Shown one piece after another: positions 24,307 to 32,182 of a stretch of 33,902 nt of DNA. Both the position numbers and the translations under genes were made by a program. The DNA lies in assembly GCF_000469345.1 (NCBI RefSeq), contig NZ_KI271096.1, forward strand, positions 1-33,902, written 5' to 3'. The stretch comes from Eubacterium ramulus ATCC 29099 (GTDB lineage Bacteria; Bacillota; Clostridia; Lachnospirales; Lachnospiraceae). The notes beneath the pieces are model-generated. The model was not told the DNA's origin. It saw nothing but the letters and a program-made list of their open reading frames with translations, and ran no database searches. Each line of letters starts with the position of its first letter. Position 1 is the stretch's first letter.

Positions 24307-24573
24307 ATGTTTCGTTTATGGGCAAAAGAATTTAAAGACAACCGGATGCTGCGGGATACGACAATCTGTGATGACAGCGATGAGACCCGCACGCACAAAG
24401 TATTTCATGCACTGGAAGAAGTATGTTACGTGTTTGATCTGGGAAAACCGATCTGGCTGGAACACAATATTGATGAGTTTAAACGTCATGCAAAAGCTCG
24501 TTTTTACCAGGATAGTTTTATTGAACAGATTAATTTTGATTTTTTGGAGATTCAGGTGATTGAGGAGGATTGA
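24307..24573 (+). CDS. Small conserved-looking protein of unknown function
   Basis: 88 residues, begins MFRLWAKEFKDNRMLRD, no membrane segment and no motif I recognise. The composition is rich in acidic and aromatic residues, with a soluble, globular look. Its ATG lies 5 bases after the upstream methyltransferase stop and the stop is 2 bases before the niaR ATG, with the niaR ribosome site inside its end, so it belongs to that transcription unit. An earlier in-frame ATG at 24274 lies within the methyltransferase gene. Position alone does not reveal a role. Confidence 0.7.
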   Translation: MFRLWAKEFKDNRMLRDTTICDDSDETRTHKVFHALEEVCYVFDLGKPIWLEHNIDEFKRHAKARFYQDSFIEQINFDFLEIQVIEED

Positions 24574-24574
24574 T

Positions 24575-25099
24575 ATGACGGATGGAGCAACACGCAGAAT
24601 AGAACTGATGAATCGTTTAAAACAGGAAAACCGTCCATTGTCCGGTGCGGAACTGGCAAAGGAATTTGGCGTGAGCCGCCAGGTGATCGTGCAGGACATC
24701 GCACTGTTGCGTGCGACCAACCGCAATATCTTGAGCACAAATAAAGGATATGTGCTGTATGATCCGGAGCACGGTCAGAATCTGTGCCGGAGAATTTTTG
24801 CAGTGAACCATACCGACGCACAGATGCAGGAGGAACTGTATCTGATGGTTGATTGCGGCGGTTATGTCTGTGACGTGATCGTAGAGCATGAGATCTACGG
24901 ACAGCTCAGTGCGGATCTGATTCTGAAAAACCGCTGGGATGTGGATGAGTTTATCCGGAAAATGGGTGAGACAGCGGATCTGCCATTAAAGGTCCTCACC
25001 GGCAACAGTCATCTCCATACGGTGGAAGCTGATTCTGAAAAAATACTGGATGAGATCGAGACGCGGCTGGCAGAAAAAGGATTTCTTAAAAATAAATAA
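24575..25099 (+). CDS. niaR: NiaR-type niacin-responsive transcriptional repressor (HTH plus 3H domain)
   Basis: 174 residues. The N-terminal winged helix (RRIELMNRLKQENRPLSGAE, then AKEFGVSRQVIVQDIALLRA) is of the HTH_11 type, and the C-terminal 3H domain shows the spaced histidines that give it its name, in VNHTDAQ, VEHEIYGQL and NSHLHTVEA. NiaR represses NAD biosynthesis and niacin transport genes when nicotinate is bound. GAGGAGGA at 24562-24569 serves the ATG at 24575. No NAD-pathway gene is in the window, so its targets are elsewhere. Confidence 0.92.
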   Translation: MTDGATRRIELMNRLKQENRPLSGAELAKEFGVSRQVIVQDIALLRATNRNILSTNKGYVLYDPEHGQNLCRRIFAVNHTDAQMQEELYLMVDCGGYVCDVIVEHEIYGQLSADLILKNRWDVDEFIRKMGETADLPLKVLTGNSHLHTVEADSEKILDEIETRLAEKGFLKNK

Positions 25100-25136
25100 A
25101 GAAAGCGCGCAAACAGACAAAAATCATAGAAAAATA

Positions 25137-25145
25137 TGATACAAT
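25137..25145 (+). promoter_or_regulatory. Extended -10 promoter of relQ
   Basis: TGA-TACAAT forms an extended -10 element, with start near 25152 and a leader of about 78 bases. The -35 is weak (CAGACA is 20 bases away). It fits the gap between niaR and relQ. Confidence 0.4.
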
Positions 25146-25229
25146 GGATAAGACGGCCAACCGATGTACTTTATATGAGGGACAGAAAGAAGGTCTGCCA
25201 AGTGAAATTCAGGAGGTTTTTTAGGATAG

Positions 25230-25892
25230 ATGGCAGAAGAGACAGCGGAACGAGGGGAAAATGCCTATGACTGGCAAAGTTTGATGTTTTTATATAATGC
25301 GGCGATCAAGGAAGTCCGGACAAAGCTGGATATCATGAATGATGAATTTCAATACATTCACCAGTACAATCCAATTGAATATATCAAATCCCGCATAAAA
25401 ACGCCGAACAGCATTGCAAAAAAATTAAGCCGGCACGGGCTGGAAAATACCATGGAAAACATGGTGGAGCATATCAATGATATTGCAGGTGTGCGTATCG
25501 TGTGCTCCTTTACATCCGATATCTATCGTCTGGCAGAGATGATTGGAAAGCAGAAAGAATTTACGATTCTTTATATCAAAGATTATATGAAGCATCCAAA
25601 GGAGAGCGGATACCGCAGCTATCACATGCTGATCACGGTTCCGATACAGACCACCAACGGGATCAATCCGACGAAAGTAGAGATTCAGATCAGGACCATT
25701 GCCATGGATTTTTGGGCAAGCCTGGAGCATAAGATCTATTATAAATTTGAGGGAAATGCTCCGGAGTATATCAGCCGGGAACTGCGGGATTGTGCGGCAA
25801 TCACGTCCAAGCTGGATGCGAAAATGCTGTCACTGAATGAAGCAATCATTGCGGAAAAGGAACGGCAGCAGAGTGAAGAAGAACAATCGTGA
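25230..25892 (+). CDS. relQ: Small alarmone synthetase, RelQ/YjbM type
   Basis: 220 residues, about the length of RelQ/YjbM (211 in Bacillus). The synthetase domain is complete: RIKTPNSIAKKLSRHG, DIAGVRIVCSF, YMKHPKESGYRSYHMLI, and VEIQIRTIAMDFWASLEHKIYYK. There is no hydrolase (HD) domain and no TGS/ACT regulatory tail, so it should only make pppGpp/ppGpp. The C-terminal helix ends in a Glu/Gln-rich stretch. AGGAGG lies 13 bases before the ATG, somewhat far, with a closer AGGA. RelQ-type enzymes respond to cell-envelope stress by transcription. Confidence 0.93.
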   Translation: MAEETAERGENAYDWQSLMFLYNAAIKEVRTKLDIMNDEFQYIHQYNPIEYIKSRIKTPNSIAKKLSRHGLENTMENMVEHINDIAGVRIVCSFTSDIYRLAEMIGKQKEFTILYIKDYMKHPKESGYRSYHMLITVPIQTTNGINPTKVEIQIRTIAMDFWASLEHKIYYKFEGNAPEYISRELRDCAAITSKLDAKMLSLNEAIIAEKERQQSEEEQS

Positions 25893-25927
25893 GTGATAAA
25901 AGCTATTTTTGATACTCACATCACAGC

Positions 25928-25969
25928 ACACAGGTAACTACGATAATTACACAGGTAACTTCGATAAAT
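25928..25969 (+). repeat. 21-bp tandem direct repeat upstream of ahcY
   Basis: Two adjacent copies, 25928-25948 and 25949-25969, match at 19 of 21 positions (core ACACAGGTAACT-CGATAA). A 21-base period is two helical turns, placing both copies on the same face. The second copy covers the -35 region of the likely ahcY promoter. This looks like a pair of activator or repressor sites. Confidence 0.65.
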
Positions 25970-25974
25970 GAGAG

Positions 25975-25980
25975 TATAGT
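25975..25980 (+). promoter_or_regulatory. -10 element of the ahcY promoter
   Basis: TATAGT is 5 of 6 to consensus, with a start near 25987. The -35 region (CAGGTA at 25952-25957) matches consensus poorly and lies within the second 21-bp repeat, as in activator-dependent promoters. Confidence 0.4.
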
Positions 25981-26003
25981 TTACAAGATACAGGAGGAAA
26001 TGA

Positions 26004-27254
26004 ATGAGCGCGATCAAAGATATCAATCTTGCTCCATCCGGAGCACACAAAATAGACTGGGTTCGGAAAAACTGTCCGCTGCTTCGCAGTCTGGAAGATG
26101 ATTTTTCCAAAGAAAGACCTTTTGAGGGCATCCGTATTGCTCTTTCCATTCATCTGGAGGCAAAGACCGCATATCTGTGCAAGGTACTGGCAGCAGGCGG
26201 TGCGGAAATGTATATTACAGGAAGTAACCCGCTTTCCACGCAGGATGATGTGGCGGCAGCACTGGTGGCTGACGGTTTAAATGTATATGCATGGTATGAC
26301 TGTACACCGGAAGAATATGATCAGCATATCACAAGTGTTCTGGAGAACGACTGCAATATCATCATTGATGACGGCGGTGATCTGGTGCATATGCTTCATA
26401 CAAAGATGCAGGATAAACTGCAGTATGTCATTGGAGGTTGTGAGGAGACGACAACCGGTATCATCCGCCTGATCGCCATGGCAAAAAATGATGAATTGAA
26501 ATTCCCGATGGTACTGGTAAATAATGCAGACTGCAAACATCTGTTTGACAACCGTTACGGAACCGGACAGTCTGTATTTGACGGTATCAACCGTACCACA
26601 AACCTGATCGTGGCAGGCAAATATGTGGTTGTTGCAGGATATGGCTGGTGTGGAAAAGGCGTGGCTATGCGTGCCAAAGGTCTGGGCGCAAAAGTTATTG
26701 TGACCGAAGTAGACCCGATCAAGGCGATTGAGGCAGTGATGGACGGATTTGATGTAATGCCGATGAACGAGGCAGCAAAGATCGGTGATTTCTTTATCAC
26801 AGTAACCGGTTGTGCCGGCGTCATCAGCGAGGACGATTTCAAAGTGATGAAAAATGGCGCAATCCTGTGCAACGCAGGACATTTTGATGTAGAGATCGAC
26901 ATGAAACGTCTTCGTGAAATCGCACTGGATACCATTGATCAGCGTAAAAATATCGTAGGTTATCAGATTTCTGAGGATAAATGGATCTATGTACTGGCAG
27001 AAGGCCGTCTGGTCAATCTGGCAGCAGGTGATGGTCATCCGGCAGAAATCATGGATATGAGTTTCGCAATTCAGGCACTGAGTGCAAAATATCTGGTAGA
27101 AAATGCGAACAATCTGACAGAGAAACTGATCAGTGTTCCGCGTAACGTAGATCTGGAAGTTGCCAACAGAAAACTTCGTTTCCTTGGCAAATCCATTGAT
27201 ACATTGACACCGGAGCAGGAGAAATATCTGAATTCTTCCAATATTGACTTATAG
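26004..27254 (+). CDS. ahcY: Adenosylhomocysteinase
   Basis: 416 residues. It has the substrate and NAD-binding layout of S-adenosylhomocysteine hydrolase: an N-terminal GIRIALSIHLEAKTA, GSNPLSTQDDVAAAL, DDGGDLVHMLH, then NADCKHLFDNRYGTGQSVFDGI and the NAD-binding GYGWCGKGVAMRAKG. The enzyme splits S-adenosylhomocysteine to homocysteine and adenosine, recycling the methyl cycle product. The short form without the 40-residue insertion of bacterial/eukaryotic long types resembles Thermotoga and archaeal enzymes. GGAGGAAATGA precedes the ATG. Many clostridia use Pfs/LuxS instead, so its presence is of interest. A terminator follows at 27273. Confidence 0.93.
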   Translation: MSAIKDINLAPSGAHKIDWVRKNCPLLRSLEDDFSKERPFEGIRIALSIHLEAKTAYLCKVLAAGGAEMYITGSNPLSTQDDVAAALVADGLNVYAWYDCTPEEYDQHITSVLENDCNIIIDDGGDLVHMLHTKMQDKLQYVIGGCEETTTGIIRLIAMAKNDELKFPMVLVNNADCKHLFDNRYGTGQSVFDGINRTTNLIVAGKYVVVAGYGWCGKGVAMRAKGLGAKVIVTEVDPIKAIEAVMDGFDVMPMNEAAKIGDFFITVTGCAGVISEDDFKVMKNGAILCNAGHFDVEIDMKRLREIALDTIDQRKNIVGYQISEDKWIYVLAEGRLVNLAAGDGHPAEIMDMSFAIQALSAKYLVENANNLTEKLISVPRNVDLEVANRKLRFLGKSIDTLTPEQEKYLNSSNIDL

Positions 27255-27272
27255 GATAGAGCAGGATGCAAG

Positions 27273-27314
27273 AAAGGTCTGTTACATGCAGGAAAACATG
27301 TGGCAGGCCTTTTG
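27273..27314 (+). terminator. Rho-independent terminator of ahcY
   Basis: AAGGTCTG-TT-ACATG pairs with CATGT-GG-CAGGCCTT, followed by TTTTG. The stem has one 2x2 internal loop. It lies about 20 bases after the ahcY stop. Confidence 0.7.
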
Positions 27315-27361
27315 TGGGAAATATGTGAAAGTGTGAGTCTTTTTGACTGAGATAAATTTCC

Positions 27362-27390
27362 TTGCAGTGCGTCTTTATTCATGGCATACT
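27362..27390 (+). promoter_or_regulatory. Possible promoter of the TPR-hflX pair
   Basis: TTGCAG at 27362-27367 is 17 bases from CATACT at 27385-27390; a TACTAT at 27387-27392 gives a 19-base spacer instead. It lies after the ahcY terminator and about 90 bases before the lipoprotein gene. Confidence 0.35.
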
Positions 27391-27479
27391 ATAAGGAAGT
27401 GCAGTGTACCGTGGTTTCTGAAACAAAGAGGTCAGATTCCGGGGGTACATGGGTGGAATATGGAGGAATGAGAAGCGAT

Positions 27480-28532
27480 ATGAAGAAAAAAGGAATGGTG
27501 CTTTTTCTGACCGGTCTGCTGGGCATGTCCCTTTTCCTGGGCGGCTGTACCAGCAAATCAGAGAAGAAGGCACTGGAATATAAGCAGCTTGGTATCAGTC
27601 AGATGAAAGAAGCTAAATATGAGGATGCGGTCAGCAGTTTTCAGAAGGCTCTGGATCAGTCTCTGGGAAGGATCCGTGCACAGGAATTGGATGTGTGCTA
27701 CTACAAGGCACTGGCACAGTACAAATCCGGAGATACCAAGGCAGCCATCAAGACTTATGACGGACTGGTGGATTATGATAAGAAAAACTGGGAAGTATAC
27801 TATCTCAGAGGAAGTGTATTGCTGGCAGACGGACAGCCGGATGCCTGCCTGAAGGATTATGATAAGGCAGTGTCCCTGAATGATTCGGATGCGGAACTGT
27901 ATGGACATATCAGCGAGAATCTGCAGAATGCAGGCAGGACGCAGGAAGCACAGAAATATCTGGAGCAGGGGTTGAAACTGAAACCATCTTCTGCATCTGA
28001 TTATGAAAATATCGGGAAACTGTATGTCATCAAAGGTGATACGGAAAATGCGGTCAAAATGCTGACACAGGCGGCAGATAAGGGTGCGGACAGAGCATAT
28101 CTGGCGCTTGGCAAACTGTATGCTTCAGAGAAAAAGATGGAGGATGCAAAGGCTGCATTCCAGAAATATATGGAAAAACATCCAAAAGATGCGGATGCGC
28201 TGGAACAGCTGGCGTCCATTGCTGCAGATGCAGGGGATTATGCGGATGCGGCAACGTATTATAAAGATGCCATGGAAGCAGCCAGCGGAGATCAGGTGAA
28301 AGAGCTGCAGAAAGCTCTGGTGGCTGTATATGAGAAAAACGGTGATTTTGCATCTGCACTGGAAGAGGCAAAAGACTATGTGGCAGATTATCCGGAAGAT
28401 GAGACGATGCAGAAAGAGTATGAATTTCTGCAGACCAGGGTACTTACCGGACTGGAGAATACCGGAACTGACAATACACAGCAGGCGGATGATACAGCGG
28501 CAGATACAACAACGGAAGGAAACGGACAGTAA
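27480..28532 (+). CDS. TPR-repeat lipoprotein
   Basis: 350 residues. A lipoprotein signal peptide begins MKKKGMVLFL and ends in a lipobox with Cys23 (LGGC), so the mature protein should be anchored to the outer face of the membrane. The rest is a series of tetratricopeptide repeats (about seven), with KYEDAVSSFQKAL-type helices, an acidic composition and a disordered Thr/Asp-rich tail. TPR lipoproteins act as scaffolds for protein complexes. The ATG at 27480 gives the best signal peptide; an in-frame ATG at 27468 is also possible but its GGAGG is too close. It is directly followed by hflX, whose GTG starts at the base after the stop. Confidence 0.82.
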   Translation: MKKKGMVLFLTGLLGMSLFLGGCTSKSEKKALEYKQLGISQMKEAKYEDAVSSFQKALDQSLGRIRAQELDVCYYKALAQYKSGDTKAAIKTYDGLVDYDKKNWEVYYLRGSVLLADGQPDACLKDYDKAVSLNDSDAELYGHISENLQNAGRTQEAQKYLEQGLKLKPSSASDYENIGKLYVIKGDTENAVKMLTQAADKGADRAYLALGKLYASEKKMEDAKAAFQKYMEKHPKDADALEQLASIAADAGDYADAATYYKDAMEAASGDQVKELQKALVAVYEKNGDFASALEEAKDYVADYPEDETMQKEYEFLQTRVLTGLENTGTDNTQQADDTAADTTTEGNGQ

Positions 28533-29765
28533 GTGGGAATCGTATACGAAAATGAACAGCCGGTGGAGCGCGTGATCCTGGTGGGGATCAGTGAGCGAAA
28601 CGGTGATGATACAGAGAGTTCCCTGGCGGAGCTGGCAGAACTGGCAGCCACGGCAGGAGCTGAAGTAGTAGGCACGGTGATCCAGAATCTGGAACACATG
28701 CATCCGGGAACTTATGTAGGAACCGGTAAACTGGAAGAAATCCGGGATATGATCTGGGAAAAGGAGGCAACCGGAATCATCTGTGATGATGAACTTTCCC
28801 CGATCCAGATGAGAAATATGGAGCAGGTACTGGACAGCAAGGTCATGGATCGTACATTGCTGATCCTTGATATATTTGCGGCACGGGCACGGACCAGTGA
28901 AGGAAAGATCCAGGTAGAGCTGGCGCAGCTGAAGTATCGTGCCAGCAGACTGGCGGGCTTCGGACGATCCATGTCCCGTCTGGGCGGCGGTATCGGAACC
29001 CGAGGACCGGGTGAGAAAAAGCTGGAGATCGACCGGCGTCTCATCGGTCACCGGACGGCACAGCTCAACCGGGAATTGAAGGAAGTAGTGCGGCACAGGG
29101 AACTGACCAGGAGCCAGAGGATGAAGAGTCACACAAAAGTGGCAGCTATCGTTGGTTATACCAATGCAGGAAAATCCACGCTTCTGAATACGCTGACGGA
29201 TGCAGATGTTCTGGAGGAAGATCAGCTGTTTGCAACATTGGATCCGACGACAAGAATGTTGGAATTATCCAATCACCAGAACCTGATGCTGACAGATACC
29301 GTAGGTTTTATCCGGAAGCTGCCGCATCATCTGGTAGATGCTTTTAAGAGCACACTGGAAGAGGCGAAATATGCGGATTTTATTATTCATGTGGTAGATG
29401 CTTCCAATCCGCAGTGGGATGCACAGATGCACGTCGTGTATATGACGCTGCAGGATCTTGGTGTCGTGGATAAGAAGATTCTTACGGTATTTAATAAATG
29501 TGACCGGATCACCGGAGAGGAAATCTTGCAGGATTTCCGGGCAGATAAGACATTGCGTATTTCTGCGAAGACCGGCATGGGACTGGATACACTGAAAGAA
29601 GTATTCGAGGATATGCTCCGGGATGGAAAAGTGCTGCTCAAGCATACATTTCCATATGAAAAGGCCGGAGAGATCCAGAAAATCCGCAAATATGGAGAAT
29701 TACTGAAGGAAGAGTATACACCGGAAGGCATCTATGTGGAGGCTTATGTGCCACCGGAACTGTAA
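28533..29765 (+). CDS. hflX: Ribosome-associated GTPase HflX
   Basis: 410 residues. The N-terminal glycine-rich domain of HflX (VGTVIQNLEHMHPGTYVG, DELSPIQMRNMEQ) and helical region with GGIGTRGPGEKKLE precede the GTPase domain. The G motifs are clear: GYTNAGKST (G1), DTVGFI (G3) and NKCD (G4). HflX rescues stalled or hibernating ribosomes, splitting 70S under stress. It starts with GTG at 28533, immediately after the TAA of the lipoprotein gene, with a GGAAGGAAACGG stretch upstream, so translation is coupled. Confidence 0.95.
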   Translation: MGIVYENEQPVERVILVGISERNGDDTESSLAELAELAATAGAEVVGTVIQNLEHMHPGTYVGTGKLEEIRDMIWEKEATGIICDDELSPIQMRNMEQVLDSKVMDRTLLILDIFAARARTSEGKIQVELAQLKYRASRLAGFGRSMSRLGGGIGTRGPGEKKLEIDRRLIGHRTAQLNRELKEVVRHRELTRSQRMKSHTKVAAIVGYTNAGKSTLLNTLTDADVLEEDQLFATLDPTTRMLELSNHQNLMLTDTVGFIRKLPHHLVDAFKSTLEEAKYADFIIHVVDASNPQWDAQMHVVYMTLQDLGVVDKKILTVFNKCDRITGEEILQDFRADKTLRISAKTGMGLDTLKEVFEDMLRDGKVLLKHTFPYEKAGEIQKIRKYGELLKEEYTPEGIYVEAYVPPEL

Positions 29766-29772
29766 TAAAACA

Positions 29773-29801
29773 TTGCGGCGAAGTGTTGAAAATGATAAAA
29801 T
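29773..29801 (+). promoter_or_regulatory. Likely promoter of the pyr cluster
   Basis: TTGCGG at 29773-29778 and TAAAAT at 29796-29801 are 17 bases apart. The -10 matches 5 of 6, the -35 only 3 of 6. Transcription would start near 29808, just before the hairpin at 29812. Confidence 0.5.
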
Positions 29802-29811
29802 AAAGAATAAT

Positions 29812-29861
29812 GATTCCATGCAGAAGTGATGTATCAAAAAGCTGCTTCTGCAAATGGAATC
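29812..29861 (+). other. Hairpin at the 5' end of the pyr transcript
   Basis: GATTCCAT-GCAGAAG (29812-29826) pairs with CTTCTGC-AA-ATGGAATC (29845-29861), giving a 15-bp stem with a two-base bulge and an 18-base loop. No T-run follows, so it is not a terminator, and no PyrR-box or attenuator pair is visible. It may stabilise the mRNA or act in regulation. Confidence 0.55.
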
Positions 29862-29912
29862 GGAAGAAGAAAACTGTTATAAATACATGGGAAGAAAGGA
29901 AGACAGTCAAGG

Positions 29913-31190
29913 ATGGTACTTTTGATAAAAAACGGAACAGTCATCAATCCCGGCGACAAAACGATGACAAAGGCAGATGTTCTGATCAAAGACGGGACAG
30001 TGGCTGAGGTTGCACCTGCGATAAAAGAGAAAGCAGATGAGGTTTATGATGCGAAAGGCTGTTATGTCATGCCAGGATTTATCGATCTGCATGTGCATCT
30101 GCGGGATCCGGGTCTGGAGTACAAAGAAGATATCCAGACAGGCGGTGCAGCAGCACTTCACGGAGGATTTACGACGATCGTTGCCATGCCGAATACAAAA
30201 CCGGTGGCAGACCGTCCGGACGTGATCGATTATGTGAAGCATAAAGCAGAGGCTGTGACGAAAGTGCATGTGCTGCAGACCGGAGCGGTGACGAAAGGTC
30301 AGAAAGGCGAGGAACTGGCAGATATTCACGGAATGGCGGCAGCCGGAAGCCGGACTATCAGCGAAGATGGCAAATCAGTTATGAACGCACAGCTTTACCG
30401 GGAAGGTATGCAGGCAGCCGCTGAGGAAGGACTTGTCGTTCTTGCGCACTGCGAAGATATCAATATGGTGCATGGTGGTGTGATGAATGCGGATGCGAAA
30501 GCAAACGAACTCGGATTTGCAGGCATTACGAACTCTGTGGAGGACGTTATTGTGGCGCGGGATATCCTGCTGGCCAAAGAGACCGGAGTACGCCTGCATC
30601 TGTGCCACTGCTCTACAAAGGATAGCGTGCGTATGGTAGAACTGGCAAAAGAAGAAGGTCTGCCGGTGACAGCTGAAGTATGCCCACATCATTTCTGTAT
30701 GACATCCGATGATATCACAGAGGATGATGGTAATTACAAAATGAATCCGCCACTTCGTACGAAAGAAGATGTGGAGGCGTTACAGAAAGGTCTGGCTGAT
30801 GATATCATGGACGTGATCGCAACGGATCATGCACCTCACGCAGCCAGTGAGAAGGAGCAGGGCATCCAGAAAGCACCGTTTGGCATTGTCGGCCTGGAGA
30901 CTGCGGCAGCACTGACTTATACAGCGCTGGTAAAACCGGGTATTCTGACTCCGATGCAGATGGCAGAGAAGATGAGTTACAATCCGGCGAAGATCCTTGG
31001 TCTGGATAAAGGAACCGTGGAGGCCGGAAGTCCGGCGGATCTGACGATTTTTGACCCGGAATGTGAGTGGGTCATTGATCCGGCAGAGTTTTTATCCAAG
31101 GGCAAAAATACACCGTTTGGTGGTAAAAAAGTGACCGGAAAAGTCATGGCAACCATCGTGGACGGAGAAATCGTGTATCAGGAGAAATAG
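29913..31190 (+). CDS. pyrC: Dihydroorotase
   Basis: 425 residues, class I dihydroorotase, third step of pyrimidine synthesis. The metal-binding HVH of DLHVHLRDPGLEYKED, a later CPHHF segment, and ATDHAPHA with the catalytic aspartate are all present; the protein also has the start and end beta strands of the amidohydrolase fold. AGGAAGACAGTC lies before the ATG at 29913. It heads a run of pyrF, pyrK and pyrD; carbamoyl-phosphate synthase, pyrB and pyrE are not in the window. Confidence 0.95.
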   Translation: MVLLIKNGTVINPGDKTMTKADVLIKDGTVAEVAPAIKEKADEVYDAKGCYVMPGFIDLHVHLRDPGLEYKEDIQTGGAAALHGGFTTIVAMPNTKPVADRPDVIDYVKHKAEAVTKVHVLQTGAVTKGQKGEELADIHGMAAAGSRTISEDGKSVMNAQLYREGMQAAAEEGLVVLAHCEDINMVHGGVMNADAKANELGFAGITNSVEDVIVARDILLAKETGVRLHLCHCSTKDSVRMVELAKEEGLPVTAEVCPHHFCMTSDDITEDDGNYKMNPPLRTKEDVEALQKGLADDIMDVIATDHAPHAASEKEQGIQKAPFGIVGLETAAALTYTALVKPGILTPMQMAEKMSYNPAKILGLDKGTVEAGSPADLTIFDPECEWVIDPAEFLSKGKNTPFGGKKVTGKVMATIVDGEIVYQEK

Positions 31191-31249
31191 ACAGGATCTT
31201 CCCCAAAAATAAACTATATATCATTTCATAAAGAGGAGAACGAAGTATA

Positions 31250-32170
31250 ATGATCAACAAGTTAGTAGAGAAAATCAAGAAAACAGGCGCACCAATCGTT
31301 GTCGGCTTAGATCCGATGCTTTCCTATGTACCGGAGCATATTCAGAAAAAATCTTTTGATGAGTATGGAGAGACACTGGAAGGTGCCGCAGATGCCATCT
31401 GGCAGTACAACAAGCAGATCATCGACAGCACTTACGATCTGATCCCGGCAGTAAAGCCGCAGATCGCCATGTATGAGCAGTTTGGTGTGGAAGGTCTGAA
31501 AGCATTCCAGAAAACCGTTGATTATTGTCATGAGAAAGATCTGGTAGTAATCGGTGATGTAAAGCGTGGAGATATCGGTTCTACTTCCGCAGCTTATGCA
31601 ACCGGACATCTTGGAAAAGTCCAGGTAGGAAGCAAGACATACCGCACATTTAATGAAGATTTCGCAACCGTAAACCCATACCTTGGTACCGATGGAATCA
31701 AACCATTTGCAGATGTGTGTAAAGAGGAGAAAAAGGGTCTGTTCATCCTTGTAAAAACATCCAATCCGTCCAGCGGTGAGTTCCAGGATCGTCTCATTGA
31801 CGGCAAACCACTGTACGAGCATGTGGCTGAGAAAGTAGCTGCATGGGGAGAGGATGTCATGGGCGACGAGTACAGCTATATCGGAGCTGTTGTAGGCGCT
31901 ACTTATCCGGAAGTTGGCAAAGTATTGCGTCAGGTAATGCCAAAGAGCTTCATCCTGGTACCTGGTTATGGTGCACAGGGTGGAAAAGGTAAGGATCTGA
32001 CTCATTATTTCAATAAAGACGGTCTGGGAGCAATCGTAAATTCTTCCAGAGGTATCATTGCTGCTTACAAACAGGAGAAATATGCTCAGTTTGGCGCAGA
32101 AAATTTTGCAGATGCTTCCCGTCAGGCAGTTATTGATATGATCGAGGACATCGCTTCCGCACTGAAATAA
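31250..32170 (+). CDS. pyrF: Orotidine 5'-phosphate decarboxylase
   Basis: 306 residues, the long (group 2) form. VGLDPMLSYVPE starts the barrel, and GDVKRGDIGSTS carries the Lys-Asp catalytic array of the D-x-K-x-x-D motif. It makes UMP in the last step of pyrimidine synthesis. AAGAGGAGAACGAAG precedes the ATG at 31250. It lies 59 bases after pyrC and 12 before pyrK. Confidence 0.94.
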   Translation: MINKLVEKIKKTGAPIVVGLDPMLSYVPEHIQKKSFDEYGETLEGAADAIWQYNKQIIDSTYDLIPAVKPQIAMYEQFGVEGLKAFQKTVDYCHEKDLVVIGDVKRGDIGSTSAAYATGHLGKVQVGSKTYRTFNEDFATVNPYLGTDGIKPFADVCKEEKKGLFILVKTSNPSSGEFQDRLIDGKPLYEHVAEKVAAWGEDVMGDEYSYIGAVVGATYPEVGKVLRQVMPKSFILVPGYGAQGGKGKDLTHYFNKDGLGAIVNSSRGIIAAYKQEKYAQFGAENFADASRQAVIDMIEDIASALK

Positions 32171-32182
32171 AAGGAGAAGGAA

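Noticed and set aside
25893-26003. SAM or SAH riboswitch before ahcY
   Set aside because: The gap of 111 bases contains a tandem repeat and a -10 but no conserved riboswitch core or terminator pair.
29802-29912. PyrR-type attenuator before pyrC
   Set aside because: Only one hairpin is present, with no T-run and no recognisable PyrR-binding loop sequence.
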